Source of the DNA: Candidatus Binatia bacterium
GTDB taxonomy: Bacteria; Desulfobacterota; Binatia; Bin18
Direction: 5' to 3'
NCBI GenBank assembly: GCA_951812575.1
Contig: OX638322.1
Coordinates: 2,665,925 to 2,729,924, forward strand
DNA: 64,000 bases
The notes beneath the pieces are model-generated. The model was not told the origin of the DNA, made no database searches, and was given only the letters and a program-made list of their open reading frames with translations. The translations under genes were made by a program, and so were the position numbers. Position 1 is the stretch's first letter. The number at the start of each line of letters is the position of its first letter. Below are positions 25,708 through 33,006 of this stretch, piece by piece.

Positions 25708-26241
25708 ATGAATGACACCGATCTCAAGAGTATTCTCGCTCGACTTCAGCATCTGGAAGATCTCGAAGCCATTCGGCACACCTGGCGCGACTATTGTATG
25801 CGGCTCGACTCCGAGGACTGGGAAGGATTGGGCGACGTGTTCACCACGGACGGGGTGGTGGAAATGGTCGGGCTCGACGCGCTGCTCCCCGGTTCTGATC
25901 GGGTCTATCGCGGACGCCGTGAGATTATTGACACCTTTTATATGCCGGCGATTGAGGGTGCAGCAAACCCGAGTGCCAAACTCTTCGCCACCGGGCATAT
26001 CAGCACGAACATGCAGATTGACGTTGAAGGCGACGAAGCAACAACGCTGGCCTACTTTTTCGAGATCGTTGCGAACAACACGGTTCTTATTGGTACCTAC
26101 CAGCACCGTTTACGTCGCGATCCAGATCGCTGGCGATTCGCGTTCCTGCGCATCTCCGTTCGCTATCACGCGGAACTCGCCGCCGAGAATGTTGGTGGTC
26201 AAAGTTTGCAGGAGATTTTAGCCAAACCATACACCGCCTAA
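25708..26241 (+). CDS. SnoaL-like domain protein, 177 aa
   Basis: NTF2-like protein of the SnoaL_4 type. It has LEDLEAIRHTWRDYCMRLDS, then DWEGLGDVFTTDGVVEMVGLD, a GRREIIDTFYMPAIEG loop and a final RRDPDRWRFAFLRISVRYH. This plan is shared with aromatic-ring dioxygenase beta subunits and limonene-epoxide-type enzymes, but without a partner it is best called SnoaL-like. The ribosome site is weak. It converges with the LLM at 26325 and lies behind repeat copy E. It probably binds or isomerises a hydrophobic intermediate. Confidence 0.75.
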   Translation: MNDTDLKSILARLQHLEDLEAIRHTWRDYCMRLDSEDWEGLGDVFTTDGVVEMVGLDALLPGSDRVYRGRREIIDTFYMPAIEGAANPSAKLFATGHISTNMQIDVEGDEATTLAYFFEIVANNTVLIGTYQHRLRRDPDRWRFAFLRISVRYHAELAAENVGGQSLQEILAKPYTA

Positions 26242-26324
26242 GAAGGGCCGGCGTCGATACCAACAGTCACGGAGTACTGGACATCCAGATCGTTATCTTG
26301 AAATCCCAGAACGGCGTTATCAGT

Positions 26325-27362
26325 TCACTGTTCAATCGAGCCAACCACATCCATCACCTGTTCGAGGTCTGCCATGCGCTTCGCATGATCCGCGGCTTCA
26401 ATGCGGAGTGTTAGTCCGTCAATTCCCACGTCTTTGTATTTTTGAAAGCGTTTGCGAATCATGTCTGGGGTCCCGACGGCTCCAAACTGGGTGACCATGG
26501 CGTCCGGAACGCGCTCGGCGGCTTCTTTGCGTTTGCCATCAATCCATAATTGTTGAATGGCTTTGGCATCGTCCTCAAACCCGGCGCGTTGGAAGGCCGC
26601 GTTGTAAAAATTCGCTGTGGCCGAGCCCATAGCGCCCATACTAAAGGCGACAGACGGCTTGCGCATATTGATCAGCTCTTCGACATTGTCGCCAAGCACA
26701 ACCACGCACCCAGTATGCAGGGAAATGTCGCTGAGTTTCCGTCCTGCTGCTTCTGCCCCTTTGCGAATATAAGCCAGATGGGCTTCGGGACACTCAGGCG
26801 AAAATGAGGTGCCGAGCCAGCCATCTGCCATTGCGCCTGTATATTCAAGCGCCTTGGGTGCCAGGGTTGCCAGAAAGATGGGGATGTCCACGGGCTTATG
26901 ATCAAGCCGGAGCGCCTTGCCCTCACCGCCCGGTCGCGGCAGGGTATGGAACTTGCCTTCATAGCGTAGCTTCTCACCCCGAAAAGCCATGCGGATAATA
27001 TCGACTGTCTCTTTCAGTCGGATAAGCGGCGCGTGAAATGGGACGCCCTGCAACCCTTCCACGACTTGGGGGCCGCTTGTTCCCAAGCCTAAGATGAAGC
27101 GTCCTCCGGAGAGATCGTGTAAGGACAGGGCTGTCATAGCCATCATCGACGGTGCCCGGGCGCTGATCTGCATAATACCGGTGCCGAGGATGATGCGCTT
27201 GGTCTGGCCCGCGAGATACGCAAGTGATGTTACCGCATCCTGGCTCCACCCCTCCGCCGACCAGGCATAATCGACTCCCAAACGCTCAGCGTGTTGGACA
27301 AACTCAACCATGCTCTGCATATCGGTATGCGTCGCTCCGCCGACCATGATGGATGTCTTCAT
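26325..27362 (-). CDS. LLM-class oxidoreductase, F420/FMN-dependent, 345 aa
   Basis: Shorter LLM with the layout of F420-dependent oxidoreductases (MER/FGD-like). It begins MVGGATHTDMQSMVEFVQHA, followed by LGVDYAWSAEGWSQDAVT, KRIILGTGIMQISARAP, LSLHDLSGGRFILGLGTSGP and a C-terminal FGAVGTPDMIRKRFQKYKDVG. The SGGRFxLGLGxSGP motif is the classic cofactor-phosphate region. AGGAG lies at good spacing before the ATG. No F420 biosynthesis gene is seen here, so FMN remains possible. It is not in an operon with recognisable partners; an acyl-CoA dehydrogenase remnant lies upstream on the same strand. Confidence 0.9.
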   Translation of the reverse strand: MKTSIMVGGATHTDMQSMVEFVQHAERLGVDYAWSAEGWSQDAVTSLAYLAGQTKRIILGTGIMQISARAPSMMAMTALSLHDLSGGRFILGLGTSGPQVVEGLQGVPFHAPLIRLKETVDIIRMAFRGEKLRYEGKFHTLPRPGGEGKALRLDHKPVDIPIFLATLAPKALEYTGAMADGWLGTSFSPECPEAHLAYIRKGAEAAGRKLSDISLHTGCVVVLGDNVEELINMRKPSVAFSMGAMGSATANFYNAAFQRAGFEDDAKAIQQLWIDGKRKEAAERVPDAMVTQFGAVGTPDMIRKRFQKYKDVGIDGLTLRIEAADHAKRMADLEQVMDVVGSIEQ

Positions 27363-27434
27363 GTGTTGCTCCTGACTCAGTCTGCCTGGGTGGACTGGGC
27401 TTCACTCGGATGGCAAGAAAGATACTCACGGACC

Positions 27435-27626
27435 TCAAGGTTTATTCGATCTATCTCTGTTGATGATTTTCATGACTTCCGAACTGCCTGCGTAGATCAG
27501 GCTGACCCGGGAATCACGATACATCCGACTGATCTCGAACTCCTTCATATACCCGGCCCCACCGTGCAGTTGGACACCCAGATCAACCATCTTGCCTTCG
27601 ACTTCCGACGCCGTTTTTTCCGGCAT
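27435..27626 (-). pseudogene. Acyl-CoA dehydrogenase C-terminal fragment, 63 codons
   Basis: It encodes VDLGVQLHGGAGYMKEFEIS, then YRDSRVSLIYAGSSEVMKII, the conserved final helix region of acyl-CoA dehydrogenases, including the FAD-contacting GGxGYM and the IYGGTSEIMK motif (here IYAGSSEVMK). About 320 residues with the catalytic base and most of the flavin site are absent. An ATG (MPEKTASEVEG) with AAGGAG directly upstream suggests that a peptide could still be made, which is odd for a pure remnant. Confidence 0.8.
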
Positions 27627-27663
27627 GTCTTCTCCTTGTTCCTCATGTCGACTACGGCCGGCT

Positions 27664-28824
27664 TTACTGGCGTGAGCCCGGGGCCATGAAAAACCAAATC
27701 GGACGGTCCGCCCCACTCTCCTTCAGCGTACGGCGTGCCGTCAGCAACACCTTACCGGCCTCGGTTTTATCGTAGAACCAACGCTCAGCGCCCCACGCCG
27801 GAATGGGCTCGTCGGCTACCAGTTGGCAGGCCAACTCTTCGTAGTAGGCCCGGATATCGTGCACGACCTGCATAGGCGTCCCCTCGAACCCAACCTGATC
27901 CCAGGCTTCCCCTTCGGCGATACGGACGAACTTCTCGAGTGCGGCAGGAATCTGATCCGCATGGATCACCCGGCCGACACTGGTCCGCCCAGTTTTCGCT
28001 ACAGCGCGGTCGTAAGCAGCGCGTAACGCTTGGGCTTCGTCAATGGCCGGGTGCAGGTTCAGATCGTAACGAGGCGGAAGCGGACACTCTAAGGGCTCCC
28101 CGCCCCTGCTTTGGATCGTCTCCGGGAAGTCTACGAGAACCGGTCCACTCGGCCGCTCCAGCAGGGCAAAGGCCGCTTCGAGTACCCGGTGCTGATAGGC
28201 CGCGTCGCGGGGCTTGCCGAGCGGTAGCCCTAATGGAAATTCTGCATACAGCACGCGGGGTGGACGCATGCGTTCTGCAACATCACGTATCGACGAGATC
28301 ACGATCGTTGACAGGCCAGCCGCCTCGAAGACGTGGGCCAGCGTACACACGGTACGCGGACACAGCGGTCAAACCGGAGTGAGCAGGACAACATCCACTC
28401 CATCCTCACGCATCTTTTGAGCGCAGGCCGGACCAGTATCCAAGCGCAACGCGGAGAGCCCTTCGGGTTGGTTGCCGGCGAAGGCGTAGTGGTAATTAGC
28501 GAGGCTGCCGATCACCCCCTGATCGGAGAGTTCCTGCAGGCGGTCGACCGGATAGACGACGTTCATGTCAGCGGCAAAGCCAGCCCGGTCAAAGTTCGGG
28601 CTCAGGTGGCCGAGCTTCAGGTCGCGGGCGTCATGCGGCAAGGTCTCAAAGTGGAAATCCTCAACCTTCCACTTGGGGCTGCCGATTCGGTGGAGCGCGG
28701 CGCTGGTCACGATCGCCACGCGCGCCTCTCGCAGCGGTGGTGGTTTCGTGAAAGCGGTTTCTTCAAATTCTGGTAGCGCTAAGGTCTTGGCAAACTCGCG
28801 CATGGCTTGGTCGTTATCGTGCAT
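27664..28824 (-). CDS. GrdB-like selenoprotein (glycine/sarcosine/betaine reductase selenoprotein B family) with in-frame UGA
   Basis: One 386-residue protein is encoded if the TGA at 28369-28371 is read as selenocysteine. The first 151 residues (MHDNDQAMREFAKTLALPEF, later HLSPNFDRAGFAADMNVVYP) end in DGVDVVLLTPV. After the UGA the same frame continues PLCPRTVCTLAHVFEAAGLS and IVISSIRDVAERMRPPRVLY. This gives U152-x-x-C155, exactly where GrdB-like proteins carry their redox-active selenocysteine. Both halves match one continuous family, so the UGA is not a random nonsense mutation. A perfect hairpin starts 12 bases after the UGA, as bacterial SECIS elements do. AGGAG precedes the ATG. It probably carries out a thiol/selenol redox reaction; the substrate is unknown. 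Two GFA genes are divergent from it. The N-terminal third is duplicated at 37551. Confidence 0.85.
28341..28357 (-). promoter_or_regulatory. Putative bacterial SECIS hairpin
   Basis: In the mRNA, GCGUAC and GUACGC form a perfect 6-bp stem with a 5-base loop CGUGU. The loop lies 18-22 bases after the UGA and contains GU, as SelB-recognised loops do. Outside the stem, CC and GG can pair if a single U is bulged. Distance and loop fit bacterial SECIS rules. Confidence 0.65.
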
Positions 28825-29121
28825 CTCTGCTCCTTTTCTTGTGCTTTTCGCTTATCACACTACTGGCCTGGGACTCGGCGGGCCAGGCCAGGGGCAAGTG
28901 TCGGAGGACTATCGCAGGATTACAGGTTCGGCGTAATACCCGAGACCATCGGAGTGCCCGTCACCTCATACTATATGGGGTCAGACTCGACTCATGGGAT
29001 TCCTTCCGCAGTACTTTCCACAATGTTTACGGACGTAGAAACATTGATTCGCAGTAAAACTGTAGTTAAGTGTTGGTTTACCAGATTCGAAAATTCGAAA
29101 GGCTCACCCACGAGAAAAACT
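28825..29121. other. Divergent intergenic region, selenoprotein / GFA
   Basis: Holds an 8-bp stem TGGCCTGG/CCAGGCCA (28864-28890) and the repeat at 28974. Promoters for the selenoprotein gene and the GFA pair should lie here. A long plus frame opening at 28807 crosses it, but shows no protein likeness before 29122. Confidence 0.45.
28974..29020 (+). repeat. Miniature-element left-end copy F
   Basis: TATGGGGTCAGACTCGACTC followed by GGATTCCTTCCGCAGT matches copies D and E. The preceding CCCGTCACCTCATACTA is also shared with copy D. It precedes the GFA pair; copy B follows the pair. Confidence 0.55.
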
Positions 29122-29778
29122 ATGGCGACTATTCAGTGCAAGTGCAGTTCCGTTCGTATCGACTTCCCCGCAAACAAAGAGCTTTTCCGACACGAATGTT
29201 GTTGCCATGATTGCATCTCGGCCCTGTGGTATGCGACTGAGCGCGGCGGCCCAGAATATCCACACAATCTCTGTGCGGACTGCTGCTGGCTGCCGAACGA
29301 CTTTCGTATCATGACGGGCGAAGAGAAACTGGGTGCATTCATGAATTATGAGTCGGCTGATACCACACGTTTCTATTGCAAGGCGTGCTGGACGGTGCTG
29401 TTCGGCGACCATCCATTCTACGAGAAAAGGATTCTCGTGTCACAGGTGGCCGCGTACAAAGAATTCGAGGGCCTGACGAACGTTGTCCGGATGGAGCCGC
29501 AGGCCCGGCATTTCCTGAAGGACCTCAATGCAGAACAAATTGCGGCGTTGCCGCCCTGGCCTGGCGACCCATCGCACGTGTACCGGGGCGCTGCGGAGAA
29601 TCTGCTCGCACACTTTCCCAGGATGAAAGCCGCGGGTGGCGAAGGCATCGAAATGAACGCACAGATTCTGCTGGATAAAGTCGGCGGCGCTTTCGTGCCC
29701 ACGGATGAAGCGCGGTTATCGACGGGCCCGCCTTCTCTGAGGCGGCAAGTGGCCGGACGGGCAGGCGAAAGCGACTAG
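29122..29778 (+). CDS. GFA-type (CENP-V/GFA) zinc-binding protein, 218 aa
   Basis: GFA-domain protein starting MATIQCKCSSVRIDFPANKE. The zinc ligands follow the family pattern: CKC near the N-terminus, HECCCHDC around residues 25-32, and YCKACW for the last CxxC. The family is named after a formaldehyde-glutathione activating protein, but most members have no proven reaction. It has a C-terminal region of about 100 residues after the GFA core (ARHFLKDLNAEQIAALPPWPGD and more), shared with the paralogue at 43414, so this is a distinct long subgroup. It has an essentially identical twin at 38172. Ribosome site weak. Confidence 0.82.
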   Translation: MATIQCKCSSVRIDFPANKELFRHECCCHDCISALWYATERGGPEYPHNLCADCCWLPNDFRIMTGEEKLGAFMNYESADTTRFYCKACWTVLFGDHPFYEKRILVSQVAAYKEFEGLTNVVRMEPQARHFLKDLNAEQIAALPPWPGDPSHVYRGAAENLLAHFPRMKAAGGEGIEMNAQILLDKVGGAFVPTDEARLSTGPPSLRRQVAGRAGESD

Positions 29779-29904
29779 TATCAGCTTTGAGATGTAGCAA
29801 AGCACAACGAAAACATGTCCGAGGTTTCGTTAAACGCCCAGCCACCTAACAATAGGCGTAATGTGTGAAAGCAATCTGATGATTAGACAATCGGAGAACC
29901 GGCT

Positions 29905-30378
29905 ATGACCTCGGAGCTTTCGGGAAAATGCGCTTGCGGAAATGTTCGCTACGAAATCCGTAGCGAACCGTTAGTCACGCAAGCTTGCCATTGCAGCGAT
30001 TGTCAGCGCACTACCGGAAGCGCTTTCGTCATTCACACTATCGTATGTGAAGAAGATTTCCAGATTACGGGCGAGACGCGGATGGGGATCGGTCCCACCG
30101 GTAGTGGCGCGGGCTGTGAGCTCCATTCCTGCGTATCGTGTGGCGTTATCGTCTGGGTCCGGTATCGGTATCACAAAGTTCCAGTGATCGCCGTGCGGGC
30201 TGGAACGCTCGAGAATCCGGACGCCGTAGCACCGCAGGCACACATATTTACGAGTCGGAAGCTCCCGTGGGTATCGCTTCCCGCCGATGTGCCATCGTTC
30301 GCGGAAGGCGTAGATAGATCGCAAGTTTGGTCCCAGGAGAGTATTGAGCGCTATGAGAGCCTCCCAAGCATTGATTAA
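29905..30378 (+). CDS. GFA family zinc-binding protein, 157 aa
   Basis: Compact GFA protein. It has GKCACGNVRYEIRSEP at the start, CHCSDCQRTTGSAFVIH for the second metal cluster, then LHSCVSCGVIVW for the final CxxC. These are the usual structural and catalytic zinc ligands. The C-terminal IFTSRKLPWVSLPADVPSF is typical. GGAGAA precedes the ATG. It follows the longer GFA gene by 126 bases and is bracketed with it by repeat copies F and B. An identical copy is at 38955. Reaction unproven; glutathione-adduct handling is the family suggestion. Confidence 0.9.
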   Translation: MTSELSGKCACGNVRYEIRSEPLVTQACHCSDCQRTTGSAFVIHTIVCEEDFQITGETRMGIGPTGSGAGCELHSCVSCGVIVWVRYRYHKVPVIAVRAGTLENPDAVAPQAHIFTSRKLPWVSLPADVPSFAEGVDRSQVWSQESIERYESLPSID

Positions 30379-30410
30379 ACAAAAGACATTCCTGAGCTGC
30401 TGAACGTATA

Positions 30411-30526
30411 TAGGGTCAGACTCGAATAATGAGACTACTTTCCCTGTGGTAGAAAAAGTGCGGCGGGGAGATACGGCTTTCTGCTCTTTCCCTATGGCTG
30501 GGGTGGATAGGGTGAGTCTGCCTTTA
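30411..30526 (+). mobile_element. Miniature inverted-repeat element, copy B
   Basis: The left end TAGGGTCAGACTCGA is identical to copies A and C; the right end GAGTCTGCCTTTA is a decayed inverted match. The interior is identical to copy C up to 30509. No coding capacity. Confidence 0.7.
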
Positions 30527-30660
30527 CTCTCCGTCAATGAAAACCTGATTTATTGTGTCGCTTGACGGTAAGTGATGTGTGGGCTTATCCTGCCTACCTC
30601 GGCATGAGCGCGAAATAACCTACAACTCGAATGTCAACTCATATTCGAAGGGGGGGAGAG

Positions 30661-31368
30661 ATGAATATTCGAAACCAATTGATCTGTGCCTGGTCCGCGA
30701 TAGGGTTTGCCGTGATTTGTCTGGTTGGGTTTTTGTTCGCGAATTTCATTCCGCCGATTGCGCCGAGCCTCAGCGCCGAAGACGTTGCGGCGATCTATAG
30801 CGAAAACACCCTGTCCATGCGCTTCGGGATTTTGCTGATTATGAGCAGCGCCGGGTTTATTTGTTCGTTCGCTGCGGCGCTGTCCATGCAGATGAAACGT
30901 ATCGAAGGCGATCTCGTCCCCGTATTTACATACACGCAACTTGGCGCCGGCTGTGTCACCACGCTGGTGTTTGTGTTTGCGTCCGTGTTTTGGACGGGGG
31001 CGGCATTCCGGCCTGATCACGATCCCGAGTTGACCCGGATGCTGAACGATATTGGTTGGATCACGCTGTTAATGACCTTCGCGCCGTTCATAATCCAGAA
31101 CATTGCCCTCGGCCTGTGTATCTTGAGTGATAAGCAGGCCGAGCCGATATTCCCGCGTTGGGTCGGGTACTACAATCTCTGGGTGGCGGTGCTGTTTGTG
31201 CCTGGCGGGCTGTTAACCTTTTTCAAGACGGGGCCTTTCGCCTGGGATGGCTTGTTTGTCTGGTGGGTACCCTTTCTGGTCTTTTTTACCTGGTATATCG
31301 CGATGCCTTTTATCCTTATGGGCGCCATAAAACAGCAAGCGCAGTCTGAACCGGCGGTGGCCGCCTAG
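30661..31368 (+). CDS. Six-helix membrane protein, unknown family, 235 aa
   Basis: Integral membrane protein with six likely helices, at about residues 10-30, 53-76, 92-115, 131-154, 167-188 and 198-222. I do not recognise conserved metal or catalytic residues. A GGGGGGAGAG site directly precedes the ATG at 30661; an in-frame start 30 bases upstream is less likely. It is the first of three tightly packed plus-strand genes (gap of 15 bases, then 3) with NorE-like and NorF/CoxIV-like proteins. It may therefore be part of a membrane complex with them. Subunit I, with haem and copper ligands, is not encoded here. Confidence 0.75.
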   Translation: MNIRNQLICAWSAIGFAVICLVGFLFANFIPPIAPSLSAEDVAAIYSENTLSMRFGILLIMSSAGFICSFAAALSMQMKRIEGDLVPVFTYTQLGAGCVTTLVFVFASVFWTGAAFRPDHDPELTRMLNDIGWITLLMTFAPFIIQNIALGLCILSDKQAEPIFPRWVGYYNLWVAVLFVPGGLLTFFKTGPFAWDGLFVWWVPFLVFFTWYIAMPFILMGAIKQQAQSEPAVAA

Positions 31369-31383
31369 AAAGACGCATCACCA

Positions 31384-31971
31384 ATGTCTTCAACTTCCGC
31401 GCTACCGGACTCGGTCAAGCCGCACCTGCCTGGCGAAACCGGCGTGTGGATGTTCATCATCGGCGACATCCTGGTCTTTTCTCTGTTGTTCGCGGTCTTT
31501 GTCTACGATCGGTCGCAAGAAGTCGCGTTATTCGTCGAACAGCAGCAACTGCTCAACCAAACCCTCGGGCTCCTCAATACCGTGCTGCTGTTGACGAGTT
31601 CCTGGCTGGTCGCACTCGCCGTTCACGGCGCTCGGGCAGGCCGGCTCTCGCGGGCCCGCGGCTGTTTCGTGTCGGCCATCCTTTGCGGTACTGGTTTCGT
31701 CGTCATCAAATATTTTGAATGGGGCGAAAAGATTGCCGCCGGTTTGACCATAGAGACGAATAATTTCTTTATGTACTACTACCTGATGACGGGTATTCAT
31801 CTGCTGCACATGGTGATCGGGATTGGTGTTCTGGTTTTCCTCTGGCAGTTCGTGCGCGATGCGAAATTTGATGCTCAAGGCGTGGGCGTGCTCGAAAGCG
31901 GGGCGTGTTTTTGGCACCTCGTGGACATCTTGTGGATCGCGCTTTTCGCGCTGCTGTATCTGATGCGGTGA
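31384..31971 (+). CDS. Haem-copper oxidase subunit III family protein (NorE-like), 195 aa
   Basis: Five-helix CoxIII-type protein (helices about 21-41, 60-80, 93-113, 128-155, 174-193), the short version that lacks the first two helices of mitochondrial subunit III, as NorE does. Family marks are GETGVWMFIIGD, VVIKYFEWGEK, TGIHLLHMVIGIGVL and SGACFWHLVDILWIALFALLYL. In denitrifiers NorE supports nitric oxide reductase; other short CoxIII proteins accompany oxidases. Here it sits between an unknown membrane protein and a CoxIV-like protein with no catalytic subunit nearby. It may serve a distant oxidase or have another membrane role. Confidence 0.88.
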   Translation: MSSTSALPDSVKPHLPGETGVWMFIIGDILVFSLLFAVFVYDRSQEVALFVEQQQLLNQTLGLLNTVLLLTSSWLVALAVHGARAGRLSRARGCFVSAILCGTGFVVIKYFEWGEKIAAGLTIETNNFFMYYYLMTGIHLLHMVIGIGVLVFLWQFVRDAKFDAQGVGVLESGACFWHLVDILWIALFALLYLMR

Positions 31972-31974
31972 CCT

Positions 31975-32250
31975 ATGGCAGTTTCGCTTCAATCCAGAAT
32001 TACCGGTATTTGGGTCGGCTTGATCGTGGCGACGGGATTGTCGTGGCAGTTTGGGCATGGATTCGGTTTTGGGGAGAAATTTCACTACGCGACCGCGGCT
32101 ATTTTGATTATCACCTTTGTCAAAATCCGTTTCGTCTTTCTTGATTTCATGGAACTCAGAACGGCGCCCTGGCCGCTGCGCATGGCGTTTGAAGTGTGGG
32201 CCGTCTCGGTCTGTGTCATCCTCATCGGCCTGTATTGGTTAGGGGTGTAG
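31975..32250 (+). CDS. Cytochrome c oxidase subunit IV-like protein (NorF/CoxIV type), 91 aa
   Basis: Small three-helix membrane protein (about residues 10-28, 36-56, 70-90). The conserved ATAAILIITFVKIRFVFLDF and MELRTAPWPLRMAFE are typical of prokaryotic CoxIV proteins, in which a Lys-x-Arg and a Phe-x-Glu/Met-Glu-Leu stretch lie at the membrane face. It starts three bases after the CoxIII-like stop, so it is surely cotranslated. The pair resembles norEF. Role probably assembly or stability of a haem-copper enzyme encoded elsewhere. Confidence 0.85.
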   Translation: MAVSLQSRITGIWVGLIVATGLSWQFGHGFGFGEKFHYATAAILIITFVKIRFVFLDFMELRTAPWPLRMAFEVWAVSVCVILIGLYWLGV

Positions 32251-32269
32251 TGTAAGGAGACGCCTCAAC

Positions 32270-32292
32270 TGATCTCACACTACGTGAGGTTC
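32270..32292. repeat. Imperfect palindrome related to 2769-2791
   Basis: GATCTCACA and CGTGAGGTT flank CTA, with the same core as the perfect copy. It lies between the convergent CoxIV-like and RidA genes, so it may help termination. Confidence 0.35.
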
Positions 32293-32331
32293 GTGCTCTC
32301 CCTCCGAAAACTTGACAGGGCCTTCCCGGCT

Positions 32332-32715
32332 TTATTTCGCGGCCACGACCTCCAGCTCGATCAGCATATTCGGCCAAACGAGACCGGGGAGCAGGGTGAG
32401 CATTGAGGCCGGAGCGCAGGTCCCCAAATACCGTGAGCGTATTGCTCGATAGGTTTTCAAGTCTTCCCGCCGAAGAAGATGCTGGGTCAGTTTGACGATA
32501 TCTTCAACACCCATATCCGCCCGCTTGAGAATGTTCACGACGTTGCGCCAGGCGAGCTCCGCTTGCTCGGCGAAGTCGTCCGGCAAGTGGCCACTGTCCG
32601 CGTCAATACCGGGGGTACCGGACACATAGAGAATGCGTTGGGTGGACTCAATCTCTACCGCATCGCTGTATGTCCCGATGTGCTGCGCGACCCCCGCATC
32701 ATGTTGCCTATTCAT
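32332..32715 (-). CDS. RidA/YjgF family protein, 127 aa
   Basis: RidA-fold (chorismate mutase-like) protein. It has RILYVSGTPGIDADSGHLPD, a DDFAEQAELAWRNVVNILKR helix and ADMGVEDIVKLTQHLL. Canonical RidA deaminates reactive 2-aminoacrylate and needs an Arg before the last strand (RVEVEA). Here that stretch reads PNMLIELEVVAA without the Arg, so this is one of the Rid subgroups acting on other imines or ligands. It converges with the CoxIV-like gene. A different RidA homologue is at 35815. Confidence 0.85.
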   Translation of the reverse strand: MNRQHDAGVAQHIGTYSDAVEIESTQRILYVSGTPGIDADSGHLPDDFAEQAELAWRNVVNILKRADMGVEDIVKLTQHLLRREDLKTYRAIRSRYLGTCAPASMLTLLPGLVWPNMLIELEVVAAK

Positions 32716-33006
32716 CCGTCTCTCCTCTCCGGATCATTCAATTCATGAAATCGCATGAGCGGCCCCGTACCTTCGGACGACAATGAGGCCGCCGCGCACC
32801 CAACTCTTACACGCTGCAACTCCTTGCCGTCTAACACCGTCCCCCAAGGAAGCTGTCTGCAGCCAGACCATGATTGTAGAGTACAAATTTACAGAGGCAA
32901 ATGCGAACGGGTGGTGGTACACCTGTACCACCACCCGTCTCCTTGACTTCTTCTCTTTTTTTGGCAATGACGAAAGGCGTCAGAGATATGAGAGAGGGGA
33001 AATCCC
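32716..33006. other. Intergenic region between divergent RidA and GST genes
   Basis: No gene supported. Holds the perfect palindrome at 32907-32938. Promoters for both flanking genes are expected. Confidence 0.45.
32907..32938 (+). promoter_or_regulatory. Near-perfect long hairpin upstream of the GST gene
   Basis: ACGGGTGGTGGTACA and TGTACCACCACCCGT are exact inverted 15-base arms around CC, 68 bases before the GST start. A pyrimidine-rich run ending in seven T follows (to 32961), so on the plus strand it resembles an intrinsic terminator or attenuator in the leader of the GST gene. Confidence 0.55.

Larger units (their letters stand above)
28501..30509 (+). repeat. 2.0 kb direct repeat, copy 1 (with 37551-39559)
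   Basis: Nearly every base matches 37551-39559, offset 9050, with a few substitutions (for example in the selenoprotein part near 28655). It covers the selenoprotein N-terminal region, both GFA genes and most of miniature element copy B. The left junction is inside the selenoprotein gene and the right junction is inside the miniature element. Confidence 0.92.

Noticed and set aside
28369..28371. Reading the TGA as a nonsense mutation making two pseudogene halves
   Set aside because: The codon sits at the family's selenocysteine position in U-x-x-C, the frame is intact on both sides, and a suitable hairpin follows; decay would not produce this agreement.
28807..29121. N-terminal extension of the GFA gene (323-residue frame)
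   Set aside because: The first 105 codons cross the miniature-element copy and a hairpin region and show no protein character; MATIQCKC at 29122 matches the paralogue start at 43414.
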